The translations under genes and the position numbers were made by a program. The notes beneath the pieces are model-generated. The model had not been told where the DNA came from, ran no database searches, and saw only the letters and a list, made by a program, of their open reading frames with translations. A stretch of DNA of 64,000 bases from Lysinibacillus mangiferihumi (GTDB lineage: Bacteria > Bacillota > Bacilli > Bacillales_A > Planococcaceae): assembly GCF_003049665.1 (NCBI RefSeq), contig NZ_PYWM01000012.1:62001-126000 (forward strand), read 5' to 3'. Every line of letters begins with the position of its first letter. Within the stretch, counting starts at the first letter, position 1. This document shows, piece by piece, positions 26,400-35,369 of the stretch.

Positions 26400-28016
26400 A
26401 TGAAACTGGAGTCAATCCAAGTACCCGTAAAAAATCGTGTGCTAGCAGATTATTGGTCGCCAAATACTGCCATTCATGAGTTTTTTGAATATGAATACAA
26501 TGATAAGTCGTTTGCAATGCGAGCGGAATATTTAGAACAGCGAGCAGGTGATCAAAAAGAGTTAACAGCAATAATTCGTCAGTTTATGGAGCCACTTGGC
26601 TTATCAGATAAAACGAATGAGCATTTGCAACAACTAGAGCAAGGAGCTGTTGCGGTTGTCGGTGGGCAACAAGCGGGTGTACTAACTGGCCCTCTTTACT
26701 CGGTTCATAAAGCAATTTCGGTCATAACATTAGCAAAAGAGCAAAGTGAAAAGCTTCAACGAGCAGTTGTACCGATTTTTTGGATTGCTGGGGAAGATCA
26801 TGACTTAGAGGAAATTAACCATACATTTACAATGCGCGATACGGATATAAAAAAACGTGCGTATGGTGAACGTTCAAGAAGAAAAACAATGGCTTCGACA
26901 ACAAACTTAAACAAAGAAGCGATGACCCAATTAATTAATACGATCATCAAGGACTTTGGTGAAACAGCGCACACTGAAAGATTGTTCAATCAACTTTTGG
27001 ATGCGTTGAACGAAAGTGAAACATTTACTGATTTCTTTGCACAACTAATGAATACGCTGTTCAAAGACGAAGGTCTTCTAATGATTGATGCAGCTAATGT
27101 GAAATTCCGTCAATATGAACGTAACCATTTTGTTCAGCTTATTCAGCATAGTAAAGAAATTGCAAGACTAGTAACAGAAAAAGAAGCTGCGTTGGACAGA
27201 GCGGGTTATGGTAAGCCGATATTAGCAACTGAAGATGCAGCTAATTTGTTCTATGTTAAAGATGGAGAGCGCTTTTTATTAGAAAGACGACAACATCAAT
27301 TTGTTAATTTAGCAGCAAATATTAAACTTTCGCATGAAGAGCTTTTAACGATTGCACAGCAACATCCTGAGAATTTGAGTAATAATGTTGTTACACGTCC
27401 GTTAATGCAGGAAATGACGATACCAGTATTAGCATTTGTTGGTGGACCTGGTGAGCTTGCTTACTGGGCGACGTTAAAGGATGCATTTGCTGTATTAGGT
27501 TTACAAATGCCAATTTTTGCGCCACGTCTCAATATTACGATTATTACGCGCCATGTAGATCAACTATTACGGGAATATCATTTAACGGTTGAAGATATAT
27601 GGAATGGTAGAGCGCTCGCTTTAAAGGAGCAATTTATTGCTGAAGTGCAAGATGATGAAGCGAAGCGTCAAATTTTAGACATGCAACAACTGCTTTTAGA
27701 AAAATACGCTACACTTGAGCGCTATTTTGCAGAACAACAAATGTCATTAAATAAAATACTTGAAAAAAACAAAGAAAATCATGTTAGACAGTTTGAGTAT
27801 TTACAGCAAAAGGTAGAACAAACGGTGCTAAGTAAGCATGAGACTACTATTCGAAAATTTATGACACTTCAAAATGAGCTGTATCCAAATGATGGGTTCC
27901 AAGAGCGTTCTTATAATCCATATCAATATATAAATGAGTTTGGACCTACGTTAGTGGAAGAAATGCTGAAAAAAACATATCGTATTGGAAATCACCACTA
28001 TTTCCTTTATTTATAA
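26400..28016 (+). CDS. bshC: putative cysteine ligase BshC (bacillithiol synthesis)
   Basis: This 538-residue protein (YllA) is required for the last step of bacillithiol synthesis, joining cysteine to GlcN-malate. Recognisable segments are GAVAVVGGQQAGVLTGPLYS (about 80-100), IFWIAGEDHDLEEINH and FVGGPGELAYWATLK, followed by a C-terminal coiled coil (about 420-490). The ATG at 26400 follows GAGGAG at some distance. It precedes mraZ as in B. subtilis, with a terminator between them. Confidence 0.92.
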   Translation: MKLESIQVPVKNRVLADYWSPNTAIHEFFEYEYNDKSFAMRAEYLEQRAGDQKELTAIIRQFMEPLGLSDKTNEHLQQLEQGAVAVVGGQQAGVLTGPLYSVHKAISVITLAKEQSEKLQRAVVPIFWIAGEDHDLEEINHTFTMRDTDIKKRAYGERSRRKTMASTTNLNKEAMTQLINTIIKDFGETAHTERLFNQLLDALNESETFTDFFAQLMNTLFKDEGLLMIDAANVKFRQYERNHFVQLIQHSKEIARLVTEKEAALDRAGYGKPILATEDAANLFYVKDGERFLLERRQHQFVNLAANIKLSHEELLTIAQQHPENLSNNVVTRPLMQEMTIPVLAFVGGPGELAYWATLKDAFAVLGLQMPIFAPRLNITIITRHVDQLLREYHLTVEDIWNGRALALKEQFIAEVQDDEAKRQILDMQQLLLEKYATLERYFAEQQMSLNKILEKNKENHVRQFEYLQQKVEQTVLSKHETTIRKFMTLQNELYPNDGFQERSYNPYQYINEFGPTLVEEMLKKTYRIGNHHYFLYL

Positions 28017-28099
28017 TCTTGTGAGCATAAGTCTTTAGAATCATTAAAAGCTAGGGTTTGAACGTAAATTTGAAAAAAACTGTCGGTTTTGCAGGAAAA

Positions 28100-28134
28100 A
28101 AAAGAGCTATTCTACTAAGAGTAGTTCTTTTTTT
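28100..28134 (+). terminator. intrinsic terminator after bshC
   Basis: AAAGAGCTATTCT pairs with AGAGTAGTTCTTT (wobble pairs tolerated) and is followed by a T-run; it separates bshC from the division cluster. Confidence 0.75.
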
Positions 28135-28159
28135 ATGCCCTTTAGCACAAAACGAACAC

Positions 28160-28188
28160 TTGTCTAAAGGTCTAAACACACATATAAG
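28160..28188 (+). promoter_or_regulatory. candidate SigA promoter for mraZ and the dcw cluster
   Basis: TTGTCT (28160-28165) and TATAAG (28183-28188) are 17 bp apart, placing the start site just before the phased GTGG repeats. Confidence 0.4.
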
Positions 28189-28214
28189 ATGAAATTGTCA
28201 AGTTTTTTTTAAAA

Positions 28215-28264
28215 AAAGTGGAGGAAAGTGGGGCGATGTGGTACATTATTTAATAAAGTGGGGT
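28215..28264 (+). promoter_or_regulatory. MraZ operator: 10-bp-phased AAAGTGG repeats
   Basis: GTGG occurs at 28218, 28228, 28238 and 28258, all on one strand in exact 10-bp phase with one step skipped. The units read AAAGTGGAGG, AAAGTGGGGC, GATGTGGTAC and TAAAGTGGGG. Direct repeats of this kind upstream of mraZ are the known binding sites of MraZ, which represses its own operon. The last copy overlaps the mraZ ribosome binding site. Confidence 0.7.
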
Positions 28265-28271
28265 GACTAGC

Positions 28272-28703
28272 ATGTTCATGGGAGAATATCAACACTCTGT
28301 TGACGCGAAAGGACGATTAATCGTGCCCGCAAAATTTCGTGAAGCCTTAGGTGAAACCTTTGTTGTGACACGCGGACTTGATAATTGTTTGTTTGGCTAT
28401 CCTATGGATGAATGGCGAAAACTCGAAGAAAAATTAAAAGGTTTACCGATGACAAAGAAAGATACTCGTGCTTTTGCCAGGTTCTTCTTTTCAGGTGCGA
28501 CGGAAGTAGAAATAGACAAGCAAGGTCGTATTAATATTCCTTCAACACTTATGCAACATGCTCATTTAATAAAAGAATGTGTTGTGCTAGGTGTCTCGAA
28601 TCGAATTGAAATATGGGCAAAAGATGCTTGGGAAACTTATTTTGCGGAGTCTGAACAATCTTTTAATGAAATTGCAGAAAATATGATTGGCTTTGATTTT
28701 TAA
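28272..28703 (+). CDS. mraZ: MraZ transcriptional regulator of the dcw cluster
   Basis: This 143-residue AbrB-fold regulator has two MraZ repeats: [22 protein letters not shown] near the N-terminus and [24 protein letters not shown] in the second half. It binds direct repeats upstream of its own gene and autoregulates the division/wall cluster. The ATG at 28272 is chosen by homology (MFMGEYQ) and the GGGGTG site; the frame extends upstream to 28263 without support. Four phased GTGG boxes precede it. Confidence 0.96.
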   Translation: MFMGEYQHSVDAKGRLIVPAKFREALGETFVVTRGLDNCLFGYPMDEWRKLEEKLKGLPMTKKDTRAFARFFFSGATEVEIDKQGRINIPSTLMQHAHLIKECVVLGVSNRIEIWAKDAWETYFAESEQSFNEIAENMIGFDF

Positions 28704-28764
28704 TTTTTGTATTAGACGTGAAAACGTCAACTGAAAAGGTTAAGGCCTGAGGGGAGCGATTGGT

Positions 28765-29715
28765 ATGTTCGATCATACAACCGTGCTATTAAAAGAAACT
28801 GTTGATGGGTTGAACATCGATCCTGATGGTGTATATGTGGACTGTACGCTTGGTGGAGCAGGACACAGTGAATATTTAGTACAACAATTATCTGATAAAG
28901 GTCGTCTCATTTGTTTTGACCAAGATACGACGGCTATTGAAAATGCGAAAATTCGATTAGCTCCTTATTTAGAGCGTGTTACATTTGTTCATTCGAATTT
29001 CCGCTATTTAAAAGAAGAGCTACTAGCACTTGGTATTCAAGAAGTAGATGGCATTTTATATGATTTAGGCGTTTCTTCTCCGCAATTAGATACGCCAGAG
29101 CGTGGTTTTAGCTATCATCATGATGCACCACTCGATATGCGCATGGATCAGACGGCAGCGCTTACAGCATATCATGTCGTGAATGACTGGGCATACGAAG
29201 ATTTAGTTCGTATTTTCTTCCGTTATGGGGAAGAAAAATTTTCGAAGCAAGTTGCTCGTAAAATTGAAGAGGCTCGTAAAACGGCTCCAATTGAAACAAC
29301 AGGACAGCTTGTAGAACTTATTAAAGAGGGTATACCAGCAGCGGCTCGCCGTAAAGGTGGACATCCTGCGAAGCGCATATTTCAAGCAATTCGAATTGCT
29401 GTGAATGACGAGCTAGGCGCGGCGGAGGATTCGTTAGTCGATGCGATTGATATGATTAATGTAGGTGGCCGTATTAGTGTTATTACATTCCATTCATTGG
29501 AAGACCGCCTATGCAAGACTATTTTTAAAGAAGCGTCATCTTTACCGGAATTACCACCAAATTTACCTGTAATTCCTGATGACATGAAGCCAACTTTAAA
29601 GCTTATATCTAGAAAGCCGATTCTACCTTCTGAGGAAGAATTAGCAGTTAACAATCGAGCTCGTTCAGCGAAGCTTAGAGTGGTGGAGAAAATTAACGAC
29701 AAAGGGCGTGAGTAA
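28765..29715 (+). CDS. rsmH: 16S rRNA (cytosine1402-N4)-methyltransferase
   Basis: This 316-residue methyltransferase (MraW) modifies C1402 of 16S rRNA. The N-terminus [15 protein letters not shown] and the SAM loop [14 protein letters not shown] are characteristic, followed by [32 protein letters not shown] and [11 protein letters not shown]. It directly precedes ftsL, whose ATG follows the rsmH stop with no gap. Confidence 0.96.
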   Translation: MFDHTTVLLKETVDGLNIDPDGVYVDCTLGGAGHSEYLVQQLSDKGRLICFDQDTTAIENAKIRLAPYLERVTFVHSNFRYLKEELLALGIQEVDGILYDLGVSSPQLDTPERGFSYHHDAPLDMRMDQTAALTAYHVVNDWAYEDLVRIFFRYGEEKFSKQVARKIEEARKTAPIETTGQLVELIKEGIPAAARRKGGHPAKRIFQAIRIAVNDELGAAEDSLVDAIDMINVGGRISVITFHSLEDRLCKTIFKEASSLPELPPNLPVIPDDMKPTLKLISRKPILPSEEELAVNNRARSAKLRVVEKINDKGRE

Positions 29716-30084
29716 ATGGCAGCAGTACGTGTAAGGCAGCACCAACAGCAACATGTGCAACAACCGATAACACCACCTAGTCCACAACCCACTATCATAC
29801 GTCGTAAAAAAACGAACCAGAAGTTTGAAAAAATGATGCTACTTGCTTTAGTTAGTATCATAGTTGTATTGTCAGTGTTAGTTTTGAATAATCAAGCAGC
29901 GATTCAAACGACAAGCATGGACATTCAAAAAATCGAAGCAGAAGCAGATGAGATTGCAAAACAGAATGTTGACTTAACAGTTCGTGTAAGTGAACTTTCT
30001 ACATACGAAAATATATGGAAAAAAGCAAAAGAACTCGGTTTAACTCAAAATGAGAAAAATGTAAAGGTAGTGCCGGGAGAATGA
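29716..30084 (+). CDS. ftsL: cell division protein FtsL
   Basis: This 122-residue bitopic protein of the divisome has a Gln-rich cytoplasmic N-terminus (about 1-37), one membrane helix (about 41-60) and an extracytoplasmic leucine-zipper-like coiled coil (about 65-105). It forms a complex with DivIB and DivIC and helps activate septal synthesis. It starts immediately after the rsmH stop and overlaps pbpB by four bases (ATGA). Confidence 0.92.
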   Translation: MAAVRVRQHQQQHVQQPITPPSPQPTIIRRKKTNQKFEKMMLLALVSIIVVLSVLVLNNQAAIQTTSMDIQKIEAEADEIAKQNVDLTVRVSELSTYENIWKKAKELGLTQNEKNVKVVPGE

Positions 30085-32297
30085 AAAAAAAGAGATTTCG
30101 ATTCCAATGGGGAGCCTTTCTATTACTAGTTTTTTATGGAGGGCTCTTTTTTCTATTATTCACGCGAATGATTACATTGCAGGCGACAGGTGAAGCAGAA
30201 GGACAAGCGCTCGCTGCAAAAGCAGCGGCTAAATATAACAAAGAAAGTGCAATCACAGCAAACCGAGGCAAAATTTTTGATAGAAATGGACAAGTTATAG
30301 CTGAAGATACGCTTAGTTATCGACTAATTGCCGTAGTTAGTGATAAGGCTACTACAGATGAAAAGAGACCCCGTCATGTTGTAGACCCTGAAAAAACGGC
30401 AGAAATCTTAAGTGAATATATCAAAATGGATAAAGAGGATATTTATAAAAGGCTAACGAAGCTCCGCAGTGATGGAACTTTGCCATATCAGGTGGAGTTT
30501 GGCGTGGCAGGTAGAGGCATTAACCATGAAGTCATGAGCAAAATTAAAGAAGAAAAATTACCTGGGATTTTGTTTGTTAGCGATTTAAAACGCTATTATC
30601 CGAATGGTGTTTTTGCTTCACATTTAATTGGTTTTGCTCTGAAAGAGGACAATAAGGACGGCACCGTAACGACGAAAGGGAAAATGGGGTTAGAACTTAC
30701 CTATGACAAGGAGTTAACGGGTGTTAATGGCAAAGTAAAATATCAAACTGATGCCTTTAGTTACTTATTACCAAACAGTGAAAAAATGGTGACACCTGCA
30801 AAAGATGGCGATAATATCTTTTTAACAATTGATAAAACGATTCAAAGTTTCGTAGAGGATGCGATGACGCAAGTTGAGAAAGAATATAATCCCGAGTCAA
30901 TGATTGTCGTTGTAGCTGAACCGAAAACAGGGAAAATATTAGCGATGTCACAGCGTCCAACTTTTAATCCAGATACACGTGAAAGTGCGAATATGAAATG
31001 GCTCAATGCTGTGATTGAAGAAACCATTGAACCAGGTTCGACGATGAAGACATTCACGCTTGCTTCTGCCATCGATACTGGTAAATGGGTGCCATACGAT
31101 AAATTTAGGTCTGGGCAATATACAGTGCATGATCGTACAATTCGAGATCATAACCAAGTAGGTTGGGGCAGAATTACGTATCTAGAAGGTTTCCAACGTT
31201 CATCTAATACAGCAATGGCCCATTTATTAAAAAGTATTGGTGATGATGTATTTGTTGATTATTTAGGTAAATTCGGTTTTGGTAAGAAAACAGGCATTGA
31301 TTTACCGAATGAAGCAACGGGTACGATTTTATCGAAGTATCCAATTCAACGCGTGACAACGACGTATGGGCAAGGTTCAACCGTGACACCGATACAGCTA
31401 ATCCAAGCGATGACAGCGATTGCGAATGACGGTAAGATGATGCAGCCGTACGTTATCGATAAGATTGTAGATTCCTCAACTGGTGAAATTATCCAACAAC
31501 ATGAGCCGGAAGAAAAAGGCCAACCGGTGTCAGCAGATACAGCAAAACAAGTACGTGAAATTCTTGCTTCGACATTAACATCAGAGTTTGGGACAGCGAA
31601 GGACTTTATCCTCGATGAATACCAAGTAGCTGGTAAAACGGGTACAGCCCAGATTCCAAAGGCAAACGGTACCTATTCATGGGGAGCCAATCAGTTCTTG
31701 TATTCATTCCTAGGAATGGCGCCATACGATGATCCACAACTCATTATGTATGTGTCGGTGGAAAAGCCAAAGCTTAAAGGTGAGTTAGGTTCTGTACCAG
31801 TTTCCAAAATCTTTAAGCCAGTTATGCAAAATAGTTTAAAACATTTAAATATCAGCCCTGCTGATGTTCAGCATGTAAATCATACAGCTATACAAGATTA
31901 TACTGGTCAGCATGCGGAAGCTATTCAAGTTGAACTAGAAAATGATGGATTAAATCCAGTAATTGTTGGAGCTGGAGGAGAAATTTTAGAACAATATCCG
32001 AAAGGTGGACAAAAACTTGTCAAAGGTAGTTTTGTCTTTTTGAAAACAGCAGGGGATATTGCATTGCCAAACTTTACAAACTGGTCATTACGTAATCTAT
32101 TAGTTTTCAAATCCATGTCAGGTCTAGAAATTGAAGTTGTTGGAGAGGGCTTTGCAGTCAGTCAAAGTGTATCTGCAGGTACCGTGATTTCAGATAGTGC
32201 GCCAATTGTAGTGAAGTTGAAAACACCTGCTGAAAGCTTTGTACAAGATGTTGAAGCGCCGTCTGAAGGAGAAATTGAACAGGTAGATGATGAATAG
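30081..32297 (+). CDS. pbpB: penicillin-binding protein 2B (septal transpeptidase)
   Basis: This is a 738-residue class B PBP needed for septal peptidoglycan cross-linking. A membrane anchor (about 9-28) is followed by a dimerisation domain and the transpeptidase domain with S320-TMK, S374-S-N376 and K519-TG. Two C-terminal PASTA domains extend from about 620 to 720. The tail is acidic (EAPSEGEIEQVDDE). The ATG overlaps the ftsL stop. It acts at the division site with FtsL, DivIB and the SEDS protein FtsW. Confidence 0.95.
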   Translation: MKKKRFRFQWGAFLLLVFYGGLFFLLFTRMITLQATGEAEGQALAAKAAAKYNKESAITANRGKIFDRNGQVIAEDTLSYRLIAVVSDKATTDEKRPRHVVDPEKTAEILSEYIKMDKEDIYKRLTKLRSDGTLPYQVEFGVAGRGINHEVMSKIKEEKLPGILFVSDLKRYYPNGVFASHLIGFALKEDNKDGTVTTKGKMGLELTYDKELTGVNGKVKYQTDAFSYLLPNSEKMVTPAKDGDNIFLTIDKTIQSFVEDAMTQVEKEYNPESMIVVVAEPKTGKILAMSQRPTFNPDTRESANMKWLNAVIEETIEPGSTMKTFTLASAIDTGKWVPYDKFRSGQYTVHDRTIRDHNQVGWGRITYLEGFQRSSNTAMAHLLKSIGDDVFVDYLGKFGFGKKTGIDLPNEATGTILSKYPIQRVTTTYGQGSTVTPIQLIQAMTAIANDGKMMQPYVIDKIVDSSTGEIIQQHEPEEKGQPVSADTAKQVREILASTLTSEFGTAKDFILDEYQVAGKTGTAQIPKANGTYSWGANQFLYSFLGMAPYDDPQLIMYVSVEKPKLKGELGSVPVSKIFKPVMQNSLKHLNISPADVQHVNHTAIQDYTGQHAEAIQVELENDGLNPVIVGAGGEILEQYPKGGQKLVKGSFVFLKTAGDIALPNFTNWSLRNLLVFKSMSGLEIEVVGEGFAVSQSVSAGTVISDSAPIVVKLKTPAESFVQDVEAPSEGEIEQVDDE

Positions 32298-32303
32298 CCA
32301 TTG

Positions 32304-32332
32304 AATAGAAGTCCACTTTATTTCATACGTTG
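32304..32332 (+). promoter_or_regulatory. candidate SigE promoter for spoVD
   Basis: GAATAGA (32304-32310) and CATACGTT (32325-32332) with a 14-bp spacer fit the SigE consensus with few mismatches. It lies between pbpB and spoVD, where B. subtilis spoVD also has a mother-cell promoter. Confidence 0.45.
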
Positions 32333-32355
32333 TAAAAAACAAGGTGTGATGTCGA

Positions 32356-34272
32356 ATGAAGTGGATTTCTATCCATTCCAAAAAACGTTTACGTATTTTA
32401 TATGTTTTGTTTTTGTGTGTAGCTGTAGCGATAGTTATTCGGTTATTTGTGTTACAAGTATTTGACCAAAAAGAATTGACACAGAAAGCAGAAGAAAACT
32501 GGGATCGTGAAATTCCATTTGCCAATGAGCGAGGACATATTACGGACAGGGATGGTAATAGTATTGTGACTAATAAGCTGGCGCCTACCTTATATTTTAT
32601 GCCTTCGCAAAGTAAAGATATTGCAGGAGCAGCCGCAAAAATAGCACAAGTACTCGAAGTAGACCAACAAAAACTGTTGGAAAAAATGCAGGAAAAGGCG
32701 TACTTAGTAAAGCTAGCACCTGAAGGGAAAAATATTTCTTACGAGAAAGCGGTTCAACTACAAGGCATGCAAATTGAGGGATTATATAGCGGTGTGGATT
32801 ACTCAAGGGATTATCCTTATGGCACGCTTCTATCGCGGTTTTTAGGTTTTACAGGATATGATGCGCAAGGGCTAGCAGGTATAGAATATGAATATGACAA
32901 ACTATTGCGAGCAAATTCTTCAGCTATACGACTTTTTACAGATGCCAAAGGTAATAACTTACCCAATGTTGCAAGTGCATGGAAAGCAGGAGAAGATGGG
33001 GCAACAATCGAGCTAACGATTGATGTCGATGTACAGCAGGTCGTTGAACGTGAATTATCACAGGCAATGGAACGTTATGAAGCAGATCAGGCAATGGCGG
33101 TAGCAATGAATCCTAATACAGGTGAAATACTAGCTTTAGCCTCCTATCCAACTTTTCATCCGGCTGAATATCAACAGGTCGAGCCTGCTATCTATAATCG
33201 GAATTTGCCAGTATGGATGACCTATGAGCCAGGTTCTACATTCAAAATTATTACGCTTAGCGCTGCTTTAGAAGAGAACTTGGTGGACTTGGAAAAGGAT
33301 ACTTTTTACGATCAAGGCTTTACAATGGTTGCCGGTGCTAGATTGCGCTGTTGGAAGCGTGAAGGTCATGGACATGAAACGTTTTTAGAAGTTGTACAAA
33401 ATTCTTGTAACCCTGGTTTTATCGAATTAGGTCAACGTTTGGGCAGTGAAAGATTATTACAGTATATTAAAGACTTTGGTTTTGGAGAAAAAACAGGCTC
33501 CAATATTGCTGGTGAAGCTTCAGGGATACTATTTTCGAAAGAGGCATTTGGCCCTGTAGAACAAGCGACCACTTCATTCGGTCAAGGGGTAGCCGTAACA
33601 CCAATCCAGCAGGTGCAAGCAGTAGCTGCTGCAGTCAATGGGGGCAAGCTGTATACGCCGTATGTTGTAAAGAAAATATTTAATCCAGATACGGGTGAAA
33701 CGATTAACGAAACAAAACCAGTTATTAAAAGGCAAGTAATTCGTGAAGAAACGTCTGCAAAAGTACGTGAAGCATTAGAGTCGGTAGTAGCGAAGGGGTC
33801 AGGTCGACAAGCGTATCGAGATGGTCTACGTATTGGGGGTAAAACAGGTACAGCACAAAAAGTTGAAAATGGCCGGTATAAAGATGGCGAGTATATCGTA
33901 TCTTTTATAGGCTTTGCACCAGCCGATAATCCACAAATTGTCGTATATGTAGCGGTGGATAATCCGAAGAAAACAACGCAATTTGGTGGCGTGGTAGCGG
34001 CTCCGATTGTTGGTCAAATTATTGAAGATGTAGCACCTTTTATTGGCATTGAAAAATCAAAGGAACAGCTTGAAAAGGATTATCGTTGGGGTGACCCACT
34101 TACTGTGAAAGTACCTAGTTTTATTGGTCAAACGAAGGATGACATTGCCAAGCAACATTATCCATTCCGTATTGAATGGCATGGAGAAGGAGCTAAAATT
34201 GGTAGTCAATTACCTGAAGTGGATAGTGTTATCAAACAAGACGGCACCATTCATTTATATTTAGTGAACTAA
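32356..34272 (+). CDS. spoVD: SpoVD-like class B penicillin-binding protein
   Basis: This 638-residue PBP has an N-terminal membrane helix (about 12-32), a dimerisation region, and a transpeptidase domain with S294-TFK297, S350-C-N352 and K496-TG, ending in one PASTA domain (about 580-638). In B. subtilis SpoVD makes spore cortex with SpoVE in the mother cell. The assignment rests on architecture and position after pbpB. A candidate SigE promoter lies upstream. The murE gene that normally follows is missing; mraY comes next after 125 bp. Confidence 0.9.
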   Translation: MKWISIHSKKRLRILYVLFLCVAVAIVIRLFVLQVFDQKELTQKAEENWDREIPFANERGHITDRDGNSIVTNKLAPTLYFMPSQSKDIAGAAAKIAQVLEVDQQKLLEKMQEKAYLVKLAPEGKNISYEKAVQLQGMQIEGLYSGVDYSRDYPYGTLLSRFLGFTGYDAQGLAGIEYEYDKLLRANSSAIRLFTDAKGNNLPNVASAWKAGEDGATIELTIDVDVQQVVERELSQAMERYEADQAMAVAMNPNTGEILALASYPTFHPAEYQQVEPAIYNRNLPVWMTYEPGSTFKIITLSAALEENLVDLEKDTFYDQGFTMVAGARLRCWKREGHGHETFLEVVQNSCNPGFIELGQRLGSERLLQYIKDFGFGEKTGSNIAGEASGILFSKEAFGPVEQATTSFGQGVAVTPIQQVQAVAAAVNGGKLYTPYVVKKIFNPDTGETINETKPVIKRQVIREETSAKVREALESVVAKGSGRQAYRDGLRIGGKTGTAQKVENGRYKDGEYIVSFIGFAPADNPQIVVYVAVDNPKKTTQFGGVVAAPIVGQIIEDVAPFIGIEKSKEQLEKDYRWGDPLTVKVPSFIGQTKDDIAKQHYPFRIEWHGEGAKIGSQLPEVDSVIKQDGTIHLYLVN

Positions 34273-34397
34273 TGTAACTTTACCTTTAAAAAAAGGGAAA
34301 GAACCACTATTATTATGAAGGGTAGTAATAATTATATGAGAGTTTGTGCTTTTTTCGTGAAGAAGAAAGTGAAACAAGATTTAAAGGAGATTTTTCA

Positions 34398-35369
34398 ATG
34401 AAACTCGCAACAACGCTTACCATTTTAGCTATTGCTTTTATAGTAACAGTTATCTTGGCACCAATTAGTATTCCACTTCTTCGTCGATTGAAGTTTGGGC
34501 AAAGTATTCGTGAAGAAGGACCAAAATCACACATGAAAAAAGCAGGCACACCAACAATGGGGGGCATTATCTTTTTAATCGCCATCATTCTTACAACAGT
34601 TGGCATTGGCAGCTTTTTAGATTTATTCACCTCACAAACTGTGGTCCTTTTACTTGTGCTCGTAGGCTTTGGCTTGATTGGCTTTTTAGATGACGGCTTG
34701 AAGGTTATCTTTAAACGCAATCTTGGGTTGACATCTATTCAAAAGTTAATAGGGCAAATTGTCATTGCAATACTTGCATACTTCTTATTACACGCAAGTT
34801 CTTTTGATACCACATTAGCTATTCCTTTTACAGACTGGACAATTGATCTTGGTATTTTTTATGTAGCGTTTTTAATTTTCTGGTTAGTTGGTTTCTCTAA
34901 TGCTGTTAACCTAACAGATGGTCTAGACGGGCTAGTGGCAGGTACAGCTTCTATTGCTTTTGCGGCATTCGGTGTAATTGCGCTATTCCAAGATCAAGCT
35001 GATATCGCTTTATTTACATTTGCGGTAACGGGTGCTTTGTTAGGGTTTTTACTATTCAATGCAAACCCTGCAAAGGTATTTATGGGAGATACCGGTTCAC
35101 TTGCACTCGGTGGTGCATTAGCGATGGTATCTGTCTTAGTTAAAGAAGAGTTTTTACTTGTATTAGTTGGATTAGTGTTTGTTATTGAAACACTATCTGT
35201 AATTTTGCAGGTGGGTAGCTTTAAAATTCGCAAAAAACGTATTTTTAAAATGAGCCCTATCCACCATCATTTTGAATTATCAGGTTGGTCAGAATGGAAA
35301 GTTGTACTTGTCTTTTGGTCAACTGCTTTAGCAGTAGCATTGATTGCAGTCTTATCGGAGGCGTTCTAA
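34398..35369 (+). CDS. mraY: phospho-N-acetylmuramoyl-pentapeptide transferase
   Basis: MraY transfers phospho-MurNAc-pentapeptide to undecaprenyl phosphate, forming lipid I. The 323-residue polytopic protein shows RREEGPKSHMKKAGTPTMGG-like sequence after helix 1, GFLDDGLKVIFKRNLGLT, NLTDGLDGL, NPAKVFMGDTGSLALGG and the C-terminal KMSPIHHHFELSGW. The ATG at 34398 has AAAGGAGA upstream; the longer ORF from 34344 is unsupported. It overlaps murD by one base (TAATG). Confidence 0.96.
   Translation: MKLATTLTILAIAFIVTVILAPISIPLLRRLKFGQSIREEGPKSHMKKAGTPTMGGIIFLIAIILTTVGIGSFLDLFTSQTVVLLLVLVGFGLIGFLDDGLKVIFKRNLGLTSIQKLIGQIVIAILAYFLLHASSFDTTLAIPFTDWTIDLGIFYVAFLIFWLVGFSNAVNLTDGLDGLVAGTASIAFAAFGVIALFQDQADIALFTFAVTGALLGFLLFNANPAKVFMGDTGSLALGGALAMVSVLVKEEFLLVLVGLVFVIETLSVILQVGSFKIRKKRIFKMSPIHHHFELSGWSEWKVVLVFWSTALAVALIAVLSEAF

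Noticed and set aside
28195..28217. TTGTCA at 28195 as the mraZ -35
   Set aside because: At 17 bp downstream lies GTGGAG, the first MraZ box, not a -10 element. The promoter at 28160-28188 is better.
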